Origin: Solirhodobacter olei
GTDB lineage: Bacteria > Pseudomonadota > Alphaproteobacteria > Rhodobacterales > Rhodobacteraceae
Assembly (NCBI RefSeq): GCF_004010155.1
Contig: NZ_RRYH01000002.1
Location: 62,001-126,000 of the forward strand
Direction of reading: 5' to 3'
DNA length: 64,000 bases
A model generated the notes under the pieces. It ran no database searches, had not been told where the DNA came from, and saw only the letters and a program-made list of their open reading frames with translations. Of this stretch, positions 1 through 9,146 are shown in pieces (position 1 is the stretch's first letter; each line of letters starts with the position of its first letter). The translations under genes were made by a program, and so were the position numbers.

Positions 1-1290
1 GTAGTCTTCGGCATCCGGATAGTCCGGGAACCAGCCGAGTTGGAAGGCGTTGTACTGGGTGCCGAGCGTCTTGGCGTAGGTCGCCCATTCCGCCGACTTC
101 AGCGTGATCTTGAAGAGACCGGAGGCATCCAGCGCGCGCTGGATCTGGGTGTATTCCTCGGCCGAGGAGGCGCCGTAATGCGAGGGCGTCCACCAGATCG
201 TCAGGTTGACCGGGGTGGTGATACCGGCCTTCTTCAGCACTTCCTTGGCCTTGGCCAGGTCGGGCTTGGCGCCGTAGAGCTTGGAGAAGGCATCCTCATG
301 CCCGGGCAGGCCCGCCGGAACGAGCGAGTAGAGCGGGCTGACATAGCCGTGGTAGACGTCCTTGGCGATCGCCTCGCGCGGGAAGAGATAGGCCAGCGCC
401 TGGCGCACGGCGAGCTTGTTGGTCGGCGCGCGGTTGGTCGAGAGCACGAGGTAGCGGATCGACACGCCCGGACCCTTCACGACGCGGAGGTCCTTCTCCT
501 TGTCGAGCGAGGCGTATTCGGTCGGGGTGAAGGTGCGGAAGACCATGTCGATCTCGCCGCGCTCCAGCGCCAGCTTCATCGTCGAGGACTTGGAGAAATA
601 GGTGATGATGAGGTTCGGCGTCTTCGGCTGCGGACCCCAGTAACCCTTCCAGGCGGTGTAGACCGCGGTCTGGCCGGGGGCGTATTTCACCAGCTTGTAG
701 GGGCCGGTGCCGATCTGCGCGCTGGTCGAGGGCTGCAGCTTGTCGGCCGGGTAGATCTTGTGGTCGACCACATAGGTCGCGCCGGTCGTCAGGATGTAGT
801 TCCAGGTCGACTGCGGCTGCTTGAGGTGGAAGGTCACCTTGTAGGGCCCGTCCGTCTCGACGCTCTTGAGGTTCGACAGAAGCCCCCAGATGCCCGAGGG
901 GTCGTGGATCTTCACCACGCGGTCGAGCGAGAATTTCACGTCTTCCGAGGTGAACTTGTCGCCGTTCTGGAAGGTCACGCCCTTGCGCAGCTCGCAGGTC
1001 CAGTTGGCCTGGGTCGCGTCGGCCGAGCAGGAGGTGGCAAGCTGGGGCACCGGCGCGCCGCCGCCCGGCGGGATCGTCATCAGGTGCTGGAAGATCTCGC
1101 GGTCCGCCGTGTCCGAGCCGTAGTCGTACTGGCCGGCCGGATCGAGCGCGGTCACCGTGTCGGTGGTGCCGTCGATCAGCGTGTTCGCCGGCGTCTGCGA
1201 GGCCGCGAAAGCGGGCTGGCCGAAGGGCGCGTAGACCGCCAGCGCGAGCGCTGCCGTCGCGAGTTTCAGAGGCGCATGTGCATGTTTCAT
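1..1290 (-). CDS. ABC transporter solute-binding protein, family 5 (C-terminus cut by window edge)
   Basis: Periplasmic binding protein of a peptide/opine/nickel-type ABC importer (SBP_bac_5 family). The 430 codons seen start at ATG 1290, preceded by a GGGGAGAA ribosome site. An N-terminal signal peptide ends near AFAAS. The body shows the family pattern: TTDTVTALDPA near the start, an FQNGDKFTSEDVKFSLDR block around residue 105, and an IGTGPYKLVKY segment near residue 175. The 3' end lies outside the window, so permease and ATPase genes, if present, would follow at the left. Substrate cannot be told from sequence. The gene follows tetR on the same strand after a 220-base gap. Confidence 0.9.
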   Translation of the reverse strand, partial: MKHAHAPLKLATAALALAVYAPFGQPAFAASQTPANTLIDGTTDTVTALDPAGQYDYGSDTADREIFQHLMTIPPGGGAPVPQLATSCSADATQANWTCELRKGVTFQNGDKFTSEDVKFSLDRVVKIHDPSGIWGLLSNLKSVETDGPYKVTFHLKQPQSTWNYILTTGATYVVDHKIYPADKLQPSTSAQIGTGPYKLVKYAPGQTAVYTAWKGYWGPQPKTPNLIITYFSKSSTMKLALERGEIDMVFRTFTPTEYASLDKEKDLRVVKGPGVSIRYLVLSTNRAPTNKLAVRQALAYLFPREAIAKDVYHGYVSPLYSLVPAGLPGHEDAFSKLYGAKPDLAKAKEVLKKAGITTPVNLTIWWTPSHYGASSAEEYTQIQRALDASGLFKITLKSAEWATYAKTLGTQYNAFQLGWFPDYPDAEDY

Positions 1291-1436
1291 GGACACTTGT
1301 TCTCCCCGTCGTTTCGTTGCGATTTTTGGCCGCGTGCGGCTGGCCGCCAACAGAGACCCCGCGTCAGGTGAGGTCAAGGCTGCCGCCGGGAACAAAGCGG
1401 GGACGTATGTTCACGAGAACGCGAGTTCGGCAGGGT

Positions 1437-1469
1437 GCATTCTCGCGGGAAGACGTACCGCGAGAATGC
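1437..1469. promoter_or_regulatory. 12-bp perfect inverted repeat between tetR and the binding-protein gene
   Basis: Arms GCATTCTCGCGG (1437-1448) and CCGCGAGAATGC (1458-1469) are exactly complementary, with a 9-nt spacer. No T-run follows on either strand, so it is not a classical intrinsic terminator. It lies 147 bp upstream of the binding-protein start and just past the tetR stop, which fits an operator for the neighbouring regulator or an mRNA-processing hairpin. Function is inferred only. Confidence 0.5.
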
Positions 1470-1510
1470 CGATTCCAGGAATATTCTTTTGGTTTCAGCC
1501 CGGTGGAGGC

Positions 1511-2128
1511 TTACCGATCGGGCGGGATCAGACCGAGGCCGCGCAGGTAGATCCCGATGCCGGCCTCCAGCAGCTCCTCTGGCGGGAAGGGGCTTTGGGA
1601 GCCGACCGAGCCGCGGGCGAAGAGCTCCACCACGCCGTGGCTCATCGCCCAGATATGGGCGGAGAACATCGAAGCCGGGGGGCGCCGGTCGGGCGGGATA
1701 TGTTCGGAAAGCTTGGTCGCAGCCGCCTCCAGCACGCCGCGGGCGCGGGCGGCGACGGCGGCGAGCGAGGGGTTGGAATTGACCGAGACGCCGCTTTCGA
1801 ACATCGCCATGTAGTGGCCCGGGTAGCGGCGGGCGAAGGCGAGATAGGCGCGGCCCGTCGCCTCGAAGGCCGCGAGGGCCGAGGGCTTGCCGTCGTTGAA
1901 GGCGTATTCCATCAGGCTGGCGAAGATCTCGTAGCCCTGGCGGGCCGCCTCGGCGATCAGGTCGTCGCGGCCGGCGAAATGGCGGTAGACGGCGGCGGGG
2001 GTGACGCCGGCGGCCTTGGCGGCCTCGGACAGGGTGAAGCCCTGCGGGCCGCGCGCCTCGATCAGGCGCAGCGTGGCGTCGATGAGCGCCTGACGCAGGT
2101 TGCCGTGGTGGTAGCCGGCCTTAGCCAT
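1511..2128 (-). CDS. TetR/AcrR-family transcriptional regulator
   Basis: A 205-residue one-domain-plus-ligand-pocket repressor. Residues 8-55 form the TetR helix-turn-helix ([19 protein letters not shown], then [20 protein letters not shown]). The remainder is alpha-helical and resembles the WHG-type C-terminal domain (TetR_C_33). It starts at ATG 2128, 8 nt inside the end of the polyphosphate kinase gene, so the two are probably translationally coupled. Likely targets are its own operon or the downstream ABC gene; the inverted repeat at 1437-1469 is a possible operator. Effector unknown. Confidence 0.92.
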   Translation of the reverse strand: MAKAGYHHGNLRQALIDATLRLIEARGPQGFTLSEAAKAAGVTPAAVYRHFAGRDDLIAEAARQGYEIFASLMEYAFNDGKPSALAAFEATGRAYLAFARRYPGHYMAMFESGVSVNSNPSLAAVAARARGVLEAAATKLSEHIPPDRRPPASMFSAHIWAMSHGVVELFARGSVGSQSPFPPEELLEAGIGIYLRGLGLIPPDR

Positions 2129-2990
2129 TCAGAAGTTCCGGGCCCCCGCAGATCGCGACATCGGTGACGCCCACCGCCTCGGCGTTCTTGCCGGCATAGT
2201 CGAAGCGGCCGAGGATGGTCTGGATCGCGGCGATGCGGGCGCGTTTCTTGTCGTCCGACAGCACCACCGTCCAGGGCGCCGCCGCGCGATGGGAGCGGGA
2301 GAGCGTCTCGTCGATGGCCTGGGTATAGGCGTCCCAGCGCTTGAGGCCCTCCACGTCGATCTCTGACAGTTTCCATTGCTTTAGCGGGTCGCGCTCGCGG
2401 TCGAGGAACCGCTTGAGCTGCTCGGCCCGGTCGACGGAGAGCCAGAGCTTGATCAGGACCATGCCCTCTTCAAGCAGCATGTCCTCGAACTGGGGAAGCT
2501 GGGCGAAGAAATGCTCGCGCTCCTTGACGGTGCAGAAGCCGAAGACCTTTTCGACGACGCCGCGGTTGTACCAGCTGCGGTCGAAGAGCGTGATCTCTCC
2601 CCCCGCGGGCAGCCATTCGATGTAGCGCTGGAAATACCATTCGCGGGCTTCGCGGTCCGTCGGCTTCTGAAGCGCCGCGACCGTGCAGACGCGGGGGTTC
2701 AGGTTTTCCGTCACCCGGCGGATCGTGCCGCCCTTGCCGGCGGCGTCGCGGCCCTCGAACAGCACGACGAGGCGGCTGCCGGTCTTGCGGATATGCGACT
2801 GGAGCTTGGCCAGCTCGATCTGCAGCGCCGCCATCCGGGCCTCGTAGTCCTTGGTCTTCATCTCCTCCTTGTAGGGATAGGCCTTGGAGGAGATGTCGTT
2901 CTTGTCGGCCTTGCCGATCGCCTTGCGGATATGGTCGGGGGCCTCTTTCTCGAGGTACTTGCTGATCGCGCCGTTGAAGGGAAGGTCCAT
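2121..2990 (-). CDS. ppk2: Polyphosphate kinase 2 (PPK2)
   Basis: Transfers phosphate between inorganic polyphosphate and nucleotides in the cytoplasm. The 289-residue protein has the single-domain PPK2 length. It carries the Walker A-like [11 protein letters not shown], the Walker [10 protein letters not shown], and the lid arginines around [13 protein letters not shown]. The open frame extends upstream to 3623, but [15 protein letters not shown] at 2990 is the family start and the upstream part overlaps the hydrolase in another frame. It lies between an alpha/beta hydrolase and tetR on the same strand. Preference for GDP or ADP cannot be decided here. Confidence 0.93.
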   Translation of the reverse strand: MDLPFNGAISKYLEKEAPDHIRKAIGKADKNDISSKAYPYKEEMKTKDYEARMAALQIELAKLQSHIRKTGSRLVVLFEGRDAAGKGGTIRRVTENLNPRVCTVAALQKPTDREAREWYFQRYIEWLPAGGEITLFDRSWYNRGVVEKVFGFCTVKEREHFFAQLPQFEDMLLEEGMVLIKLWLSVDRAEQLKRFLDRERDPLKQWKLSEIDVEGLKRWDAYTQAIDETLSRSHRAAAPWTVVLSDDKKRARIAAIQTILGRFDYAGKNAEAVGVTDVAICGGPELLNG

Positions 2991-3034
2991 GGTCCGCCTC
3001 GCTCTGCCGGATGCCAGTATCGCGAATGGCGCGC

Positions 3035-3994
3035 TCAGCGCAATGCGGGGTCGAGGCCGGCGCGGGCGGCGGCGCGGTCGATCGCGGCGATGACCGCCTC
3101 GGGGTGGCTTTGATGCGGCATGTGGCCTGCGCCCTCGATCACGCTCAGGCGGGCGGTGGGGGCGAGGCGCGAGAACGGCTCGGCGTGGGTGGCGAGGGGG
3201 ACGATGGTGTCGGCGGTGCCGTGGACCAGTTCGATCGGCATGGCGAGGCCCGGGTAGAGCCGGGACATGGCGCGGACGTGGGGCAGGAGGCCGTTCACCT
3301 GGGCGGCGTTTTCCAGAAGCGTCGCGCGGCGGAGCGCGAGCGGCGTGCCCGCGGCCTCGGCGTAGCCGGGCGGCACCGGGTCGGGGGCGAAGATCCCCTC
3401 CACGATGGCGGCAAGGCGGCGGTCGCTGGCGAAGGCCGCGACCAGCGGGATCACCATGCGGCGGAGAAGCGGACGTTCGGCGATCCGGTACCAGGCGCCG
3501 AGGCCGCCCTTCCAGGGCATCGAGGCGCCGGAGACGAGGACGAGGCCCGCCGTTGCGGGATCGGCCAGCGCCCAGGCCAGCGCCACCGCGCCGCCGTAGC
3601 TTTGGCCGAGCACCAGCGGCCACCTGATGCCGATCCGGTCGGCGGCGGCGCGCAGCGCGTCTGCCTGCACGCGCGGGTCGGTCGCCCCGGGAACCGCGTC
3701 GGACCAGCCGAGGCCGGGGCGGTCGAAGGCCGTGACGCGGTACCGGGGCGCAAGGCGGCCCATCAGGTTCCAGGTGAACTCGCGCGAGCTGCCCGAGGCG
3801 CCGTGGAGGAGGACGAGATCGGGCCCGGTGCCTTCGGTCACCGCGTGAACGCTGTGGCCGCCGACATCTATCCGCCGGCCAAGCGGTGGGAAGGCACGTT
3901 CGGCCGCCGCCTCGCGCGCGCGGGCACGGGCGGCGGTGGCGGCGCTGCCTGCGGCGAGGACGGCGCCTGCGGCGAGGATCTCAAGGGCGGCCAA
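3035..3994 (-). CDS. Alpha/beta hydrolase
   Basis: A 319-residue alpha/beta-hydrolase-fold protein. Visible are the oxyanion segment LLHGASGSS, the nucleophile elbow GQSYGG, the acid region HGTADTIVP, and the final histidine in [12 protein letters not shown]. The N-terminus ([17 protein letters not shown]) is hydrophobic and could be a membrane anchor or signal sequence. The longest frame starts at TTG 3994, 14 nt inside the end of metA, with no clear ribosome site, so the true start is uncertain. Substrate unknown. Its position after metA suggests co-transcription rather than a role in methionine synthesis. Confidence 0.85.
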   Translation of the reverse strand: MAALEILAAGAVLAAGSAATAARARAREAAAERAFPPLGRRIDVGGHSVHAVTEGTGPDLVLLHGASGSSREFTWNLMGRLAPRYRVTAFDRPGLGWSDAVPGATDPRVQADALRAAADRIGIRWPLVLGQSYGGAVALAWALADPATAGLVLVSGASMPWKGGLGAWYRIAERPLLRRMVIPLVAAFASDRRLAAIVEGIFAPDPVPPGYAEAAGTPLALRRATLLENAAQVNGLLPHVRAMSRLYPGLAMPIELVHGTADTIVPLATHAEPFSRLAPTARLSVIEGAGHMPHQSHPEAVIAAIDRAAARAGLDPALR

Positions 3995-4901
3995 TTTCGG
4001 AGATGTCGAAGGGCGTGCTCTGGTAGATCTCGTTGATCCAGTTGCCGTAGAGCAGATGGGCGTGGCTGCGCCAGCGGTTGCGCGGCGGCTTGGTCGGGTC
4101 GTCGTCCGGGTAGTAGTTGTCGGGGATGTTGATCGGCGTGCCGTTAGCGACGTCGCGATCGTATTCCTCCTTCAGCGTGCCGCTGTCGTATTCGAGGTGG
4201 TTTATGATGTAGAGCGCGCGGTGGCCCGGGTCCTCGACAAGGCAGGGGCCGGTCTCTGCCGAGGTCAGTAGCGTCGTCAGCGCCGGAACCTTGTCGATGT
4301 CCTCCTGCCGCATCTCCGTCCAGCGGCTGACAGGCATCACGAAATCGTCCGCGAAGCCGCGCAGGAAGGGCGAGGCGGGGGCGAGGTTCTGATGGCGGAA
4401 GCAACCGAAGGCCTTGTGGTCGAGGATATGCTTCGGCACCCGGTGGAAGTGCCAGGCCATTGCCATGCCGCCCCAGCAGACGCCGAAGGTGGAATGCACG
4501 TTGGTCTGGGTCCAGTCCATCACCTCCTTCAGCTCGTCCCAGTAGGAGACCTCCTCGAACGGGAGATGCTCCACCGGCGCGCCGGTGATGATGAAGCCGT
4601 CGAACTTCTCGGCCTTCACCTCCTGGAACGGGCGGTAGAAGGCTTCCATGTGTTCGGGCGCGGTGTTCTTGGGCTGATGCTCGGTCATCCGGATCAGGTG
4701 CAGGTCGATCTGCAGCGGCGTCGCGCCGATGAGGCGGGCAAACTGCGTCTCGGTCTGGATCTTCTTCGGCATCAGGTTCAGCAGGCCGATGCGCAGGGGC
4801 CGGATGTCCTGCCGGGCCGCGCGCATCTCGGACATCACCATCACGCCTTCGCGGGCGAGGATGTCATAGGCGGGCAGGCTCTCGGGCAGTGTGATCGGCA
4901 T
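3981..4901 (-). CDS. metA: Homoserine O-acetyltransferase (MetA-type)
   Basis: Acylates homoserine in the first committed step of methionine synthesis. The 306-residue protein has the nucleophile Cys142 in GVCWGGMA and the downstream catalytic histidine and glutamate regions ([18 protein letters not shown]). Residue 111 is Glu (ITGAPVEHL). In the MetA family Glu111 marks acetyl-CoA users while Gly marks succinyl-CoA users such as the E. coli enzyme, so acetyl transfer is predicted despite the usual 'succinyltransferase' label. Only 41 nt separate it from the upstream P-loop gene, too short for a SAM riboswitch. Confidence 0.95.
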   Translation of the reverse strand: MPITLPESLPAYDILAREGVMVMSEMRAARQDIRPLRIGLLNLMPKKIQTETQFARLIGATPLQIDLHLIRMTEHQPKNTAPEHMEAFYRPFQEVKAEKFDGFIITGAPVEHLPFEEVSYWDELKEVMDWTQTNVHSTFGVCWGGMAMAWHFHRVPKHILDHKAFGCFRHQNLAPASPFLRGFADDFVMPVSRWTEMRQEDIDKVPALTTLLTSAETGPCLVEDPGHRALYIINHLEYDSGTLKEEYDRDVANGTPINIPDNYYPDDDPTKPPRNRWRSHAHLLYGNWINEIYQSTPFDISEIGRP

Positions 4902-4942
4902 CGGAAACTCCGGTTGGTCCGGCAGCGGAAGTAGGGCGAATG

Positions 4943-5839
4943 TCAGCGACGCTCAAGGGCGCGGGCGACGAGCCGGGTGAAATCGGCCGGCTCGCGGAGA
5001 GCGGCGACCTCCTCGGCCGTGACGGTGACACCCCATTTCGCGGCCATGGCGGCATAGCGCGGCTGGCGATGGGCGAGCAGGCGCGCGTAGCCCCAGCGCA
5101 GGAAGGCGTCGGGGTTGACCTCCTCCTCCGTCTGGCCGTGCTGGGCGAGGTATTCGGCCCAGATCTGCTGCAGGAACCCGGCCTGGTAATACATCGGCTT
5201 CGGCGCGCGGTCGAAGCGGCGGGCAAGCTCGTCGGTATTGTGGTCGCTGCCCTTGATCCAGACGAGAAGGTGGCTTTCGGCCAGCGCGGTCAGCACCGGG
5301 TCCTGCGGATCGTCGGGGTCGACGACCTCGCAGATGGACCCGCCGCTGTCGCAGACGAAGTTGCCGTAGCCGTAGATCGCGCGCGCGCGTTCGATGAAAT
5401 GGGCGGTGTCTAGCAGCGCCGAGATCTCGGCCTGGCGGTGCTCCTCCTGCCGGCGCAGGTATTCGGCGAAGGGCAGGCCGCCGAGGGCCGGGTTGCCGGG
5501 CTTGCCGAGATAGGTTGAGAGCGGCGCGAGGTTGTCGAAGGTGATGTTGGAGGCGATGTAGACGCTGTCCGTCATCAGAAGCTCGCGCAGGAGCGGCACC
5601 TTCATCGCCTCGCGCTTGAAATTGTCGGCGATCAGCTCGCCCATGTAGCGGGTGCCGATGCGGTAATCGACGGAATAGTGGAACCAGCCGCCGCCCTCGC
5701 GCAGCATGTTGGAGATATGGGTCTTGCCGAGGCCGGACATGCCGAAGAGGAGCACGCGCTTGCTCTCGGTTCCCAGCCAGTCCTCTGCGCCTTGGTAGAT
5801 CATCGCCGCCCGCTTTGCCGCCTTGCCGTTACCGGACAT
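4943..5839 (-). CDS. Uncharacterised P-loop NTPase/kinase-like protein
   Basis: About 298 residues from ATG 5839; an in-frame TTG lies 12 nt upstream. Walker A is GMSGLGKT at residues 33-40, followed by a [11 protein letters not shown] segment reminiscent of P-loop kinases that bind a substrate hydroxyl. A hydrophobic strand [10 protein letters not shown] near residue 215 may be Walker B-like. I do not recognise a named family. Alphaproteobacterial relatives are usually labelled 'ATPase'. It lies directly upstream of metA on the same strand (41 nt gap), so the two are probably co-transcribed. A small-molecule kinase role is speculation. Confidence 0.8.
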   Translation of the reverse strand: MSGNGKAAKRAAMIYQGAEDWLGTESKRVLLFGMSGLGKTHISNMLREGGGWFHYSVDYRIGTRYMGELIADNFKREAMKVPLLRELLMTDSVYIASNITFDNLAPLSTYLGKPGNPALGGLPFAEYLRRQEEHRQAEISALLDTAHFIERARAIYGYGNFVCDSGGSICEVVDPDDPQDPVLTALAESHLLVWIKGSDHNTDELARRFDRAPKPMYYQAGFLQQIWAEYLAQHGQTEEEVNPDAFLRWGYARLLAHRQPRYAAMAAKWGVTVTAEEVAALREPADFTRLVARALERR

Positions 5840-5863
5840 GGGTAGCGGCAAGCGGCGGCAAGT

Positions 5864-6814
5864 TCACGCGGATTCTTGCGTGGAGTCCTTGGGGCGGCTT
5901 CCGGCGCGGGCGGGCAGGAGGCGGCGCAGCAGGCGGCCGTCCAGCACGATCAGCCCCGCCGTGATCAGCACGAAGCCGAGATAGGCGGAAGGCGCGAGCC
6001 GCTCGCCCAGCACCAGCGCGCCGAGCAGGATGCCGACCGGCGCGACCAGCAGCGTGACCTGGCTGACGTTCCCTGCGCCCGCCATGGCAAGCACGCGGTA
6101 GTAAAGCAGGTAGGCGAAGGCCGAGGCCGCGAGCGCAAGGTAGAGCAGACCGCCCCAGACCGAGGGCGCGTAGGAAAAGCTCGGCACCCCGTCGAAGAAG
6201 AGCGCCATCGGCAGCATCATGGCGGAGGAGCCGGTGAGCATGCCGGCGGCGGCGACCTGGGGCCGTATCCCCTTCAGCGCGTGGCGCGCGAAGGCCGCCG
6301 ACAGCGCGTAGGAGAAGGCCGCACCCAGGACGGCAAGCTGGGAGAGCGAGGTGAGGTCCATCCCCTTGAGCGCATCGAGGCCGATGACGCTGGCGACGCC
6401 CAGGAAGCCCAGCGTGACGCCGGCGGCCTTGCGGGCGGTCAGCCGCTCGTCCCTGAAGAGCGCGGCGGCGACGAGTACGCCCAGGATCGCGGTCGAGGCG
6501 TTCAGGATCGCGGCGAGACCGGAGGCGATGCGAATCTCGCCCCAGGCGATGAGCGAGAAGGGAATGGCGTTGTTCAGAAGCCCCATGACCAGGAAGACGC
6601 CCCAGATCCGCAGGCCGCGCGGCACCGGAAGGCCCCGTCCGAGCACGTAGAGCCAGAGCACCGAGGCCGCGCCGATGACGCGGAAGGCGACGATCGTGGG
6701 CACGCCCACCCCCGCCAGCGCCAGCCGGTAGGCGAGGAAGGAGCCGCCCCAGATCAGCGCGAGCAGCAAGAGCTCGGCCCAGGCGCGGGTCGAAAGGGTC
6801 TTCTGAACTGTCAT
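5864..6814 (-). CDS. EamA/DMT-superfamily transporter
   Basis: A 316-residue inner-membrane protein with about ten hydrophobic helices and two EamA repeats, the first opening with LLALIWGGSFLAYRLAL. The family exports metabolites such as amino acids, nucleosides and drugs; substrate not predictable. The start is ATG 6814 rather than the longer frame at 6865, because GGGAGGACAG lies immediately upstream. It is separated from the upstream porin gene by a terminator and ends 24 nt before the P-loop gene start. The short cytoplasmic tail is rich in Arg. Confidence 0.9.
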   Translation of the reverse strand: MTVQKTLSTRAWAELLLLALIWGGSFLAYRLALAGVGVPTIVAFRVIGAASVLWLYVLGRGLPVPRGLRIWGVFLVMGLLNNAIPFSLIAWGEIRIASGLAAILNASTAILGVLVAAALFRDERLTARKAAGVTLGFLGVASVIGLDALKGMDLTSLSQLAVLGAAFSYALSAAFARHALKGIRPQVAAAGMLTGSSAMMLPMALFFDGVPSFSYAPSVWGGLLYLALAASAFAYLLYYRVLAMAGAGNVSQVTLLVAPVGILLGALVLGERLAPSAYLGFVLITAGLIVLDGRLLRRLLPARAGSRPKDSTQESA

Positions 6815-6874
6815 CTGTCCTCCCTGACGCAGGCGGGCCGTTATCGCGACCCGTATCCTGCGCATCCGCAGTCA

Positions 6875-6903
6875 AAAGGCCCCGCCGCGGGGGCGGGGCC
6901 TTT
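6875..6903 (-). terminator. Intrinsic terminator of the FadL-like porin gene
   Basis: Arms AAAGGCCCCGCC and GGCGGGGCCTTT form a perfect 12-bp stem with a 5-nt loop. Read on the minus strand the stem ends in TTTT. It lies 22 nt past the porin stop and before the EamA gene, so it insulates the two. Confidence 0.85.
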
Positions 6904-6924
6904 CGGGATAAGTGACCCTGCGGT

Positions 6925-8055
6925 CTAGAAAGTAAAGCCGACCTTCACACCCGCGGCAATCGCGTGGTTGCCGGAGAAATGCGCGGCGGTGTTGGTGTTG
7001 TCCACGGTCGTATTGGCGCTGCCGATCAGGATGTACCGGACGCCCCCGGTGATCTTCACCTTGCCCACCGTATAGGTGGCCCCGAGACCGACGGCGGAGC
7101 GCCCATCCGTCGGCGCGAGGTTCGAGGAGAAGCCGCCGACCTTGGGCTCGTAGCTGAGCGAGACGGCGCCGGACCAGTGATCGGTGAACTTGTGGCCGAG
7201 GCCCAGCGTGTAGGTCGTGGTGTTGCCGTTCAGTGCGACCAGGGGCGAATGCACCTGCGACTCGTAGAACGTGGGGTCGATGTTGAACTGCTTCCAGTTC
7301 ACCCAACGGATCGAGCCAAAGACCAACGTCGTCGGGTTGATCCCGGTCTGCGCATCGAGGTTCACCGACTGCGGCGTGGTGATCGGCGTGTTGGAGGAAG
7401 AGACCGTAGCGCCGTCCAGCATCTCGGTCGTCGGCGTGTTGTACTTGATCTTGGAGTTGTAGGTCAGCGAGACCCGCAGCCCGATCTCCGGCTTCTCATA
7501 GGCGATGCCCGCGACATAGCCGAAGGCGCCCTGGCCTTTGCCCTGGGCGGCATAGGTGTGGGTCGAGAGCGGCAGAGAGTCGATATGCTCGGCCATGGTC
7601 TGCCAGCGGACGCCGCCATAGACGCTGACGTTGTTCTCGAAGTGGTATTTCAGCAGGCCGGTCAGCGCGTGGGTGGTCAGCGTCGCCCGGGCGCCCTGAA
7701 GGAAATAGGCCGGCAGCGAGGTCGCGGCCGGGTAGTCCACATTTGCGCCGAAGGGCTGGTCGTAGATCAGCGCGCCGGCGAGGTTGTGGCCGAGGTCGGT
7801 CTTGAAGGCGAAGGCCGGCATGTTGTAGCTGCCCGCCATGTCGCCTGACTTCGCGCCCGCGGTGGAAGAGGCGCTGAGCGTCTGCTCCTGCGTGCCCGAG
7901 ACGGTGGGCGAGACGTAGCCGAAGGACAGCTCGCCATAGTTGCCCTTCTCGAACAGCGGCGCCACGGACTGGCCAGACCGGTCGATGCCACCGGCGAGCG
8001 CTGTCCCTGCACTGGCCGCGAGAAGCCCAGCGGCGATCATGGTTGTTTTTTTCAT
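6925..8055 (-). CDS. Outer-membrane protein of the OMPP1/FadL/TodX family
   Basis: A predicted outer-membrane beta-barrel that lets hydrophobic compounds such as long-chain fatty acids cross the outer membrane. The 376 residues start at ATG 8055 (GGGAGAGACA upstream) with a clear signal peptide ending at GTALAG. The mature N-terminus, GGIDRSGQSVAPLFEKG, fits the plug/hatch region of FadL-like proteins. Later segments alternate polar and apolar residues and the chain ends in VGFTF, a typical barrel-terminal Phe. It is monocistronic, followed by a terminator. E. coli FadL is longer (about 420 mature residues), so this is a family call, not an orthologue claim. Confidence 0.85.
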   Translation of the reverse strand: MKKTTMIAAGLLAASAGTALAGGIDRSGQSVAPLFEKGNYGELSFGYVSPTVSGTQEQTLSASSTAGAKSGDMAGSYNMPAFAFKTDLGHNLAGALIYDQPFGANVDYPAATSLPAYFLQGARATLTTHALTGLLKYHFENNVSVYGGVRWQTMAEHIDSLPLSTHTYAAQGKGQGAFGYVAGIAYEKPEIGLRVSLTYNSKIKYNTPTTEMLDGATVSSSNTPITTPQSVNLDAQTGINPTTLVFGSIRWVNWKQFNIDPTFYESQVHSPLVALNGNTTTYTLGLGHKFTDHWSGAVSLSYEPKVGGFSSNLAPTDGRSAVGLGATYTVGKVKITGGVRYILIGSANTTVDNTNTAAHFSGNHAIAAGVKVGFTF

Positions 8056-8140
8056 TGTCTCTCCCTTCGCCGTTATCCCCGTACGGCAGCTGGAAAAACG
8101 GTAGGGAGAGCGGGTTTTTGCGTCAATCCGTAACGCGGCG

Positions 8141-9052
8141 TCAGGACGAATTGACTCTAGATCGTGGCGCCCCTGCACGGGTTTCCACCCTTATGTTGTA
8201 GAAATTCGCCATGAAAATGACAGCCGCGCCGAGAAAGACCCAAGGGTCGAGCAACTCGTGGTAGAAAACCATCCCGACCACCGCGATGATCGGCAGGCGG
8301 GTGAAGTCGATCGGCATGACCACGCTGGCGGGCGCGACGGAGAGCGCGCTGGTCAGGCAGTAATGCGCGGCGAGACCGGCGCAGCCGATCACCAGCAGCC
8401 CCGGCGCGGTTGCGGCATCGGGGATGGTCAGGTGCCCCGCCCAGGCGAAGGCGCAGAGCGCGCCGAAGCCGGCCTGCAGCACGGTCATCCAGAACAGGAT
8501 CGACAGCACCGGTTCCGTCCGCGTCAGCCGCTTGGTGAAGATCGCGGTGAAGGCGAAACCCACGGCGGCGGCCGCGGCGGCCAGCAGCCCGGGCGAGGGC
8601 GGCCCGCCGAACGGATGGGCGACGATCAGGATGCCGAGAAAGCCGAAGATCACCGCCGTGGCGCGCGACCGGGTCAGCGGCTCGCGCAGCAAAAGAGGCG
8701 CGATCAGCGCGACCCAGACCGGGCCGGTGAATTCCAGCGCGAAGACCTGCGCCAGCGGGATCAGCGTCAGCGCCCAGAACCAAAGGTTCTGGCCGGTGAA
8801 ATGGGCGACGTTGCGGGCCAGATGTTCGGCCGGGCGGCGGGCGCGGATCTCGCCCAGGCGGCCCCGGGAGGTGGCGACAGTCCGGACGATGAGAATGCCG
8901 ATGAGCGAACGCCAGGTCATCAGCTCGAAGGTGTTGAGCTGGATCTGCACCTCGCGCCCGGCCACCGCCATGGCGCAGAAGGAGGCAATGGATCCGGTCA
9001 TCCAGAGCGCGGCGCGGGCGACCTGCGCCGGGGTCACGCCCGGGGCGGGCAA
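8141..9052 (-). CDS. EamA/DMT-superfamily transporter
   Basis: A second ten-helix EamA permease, about 303 residues if the TTG at 9052 is used. The ATG in WMTGSI at residue 18 is a less likely start because it would clip the first helix. Conserved blocks include FTGQNLWFWALTLIPLAQVFALEFTGPVW in helices 3-4 and ALSVAPASVVMPIDF in the second repeat. It lies 94 nt downstream of the choline-sulfatase gene on the same strand and may be co-expressed. Substrate unknown. It is not closely similar to the EamA protein at 5864-6814. Confidence 0.87.
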   Translation of the reverse strand: MPAPGVTPAQVARAALWMTGSIASFCAMAVAGREVQIQLNTFELMTWRSLIGILIVRTVATSRGRLGEIRARRPAEHLARNVAHFTGQNLWFWALTLIPLAQVFALEFTGPVWVALIAPLLLREPLTRSRATAVIFGFLGILIVAHPFGGPPSPGLLAAAAAAVGFAFTAIFTKRLTRTEPVLSILFWMTVLQAGFGALCAFAWAGHLTIPDAATAPGLLVIGCAGLAAHYCLTSALSVAPASVVMPIDFTRLPIIAVVGMVFYHELLDPWVFLGAAVIFMANFYNIRVETRAGAPRSRVNSS

Positions 9053-9146
9053 AGCGGCCGCGGCCGCGCCGGGGGGTTCCGGCGCGGCTCATGTTCCGGC
9101 CCTCTGGCGCGGGGAGGGTTGGCGGAGGCTCAGCGTCGGCCCCCGG

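Noticed and set aside
40-1371. 443-codon open frame on the plus strand opposite the first binding-protein gene
   Set aside because: Arg/Gly/His-rich translation with no family pattern; it is the GC-driven shadow of the clear family-5 protein on the minus strand.
4902-4942. SAM riboswitch upstream of metA
   Set aside because: The 41-nt gap is too short and shows no SAM-II-like pseudoknot.
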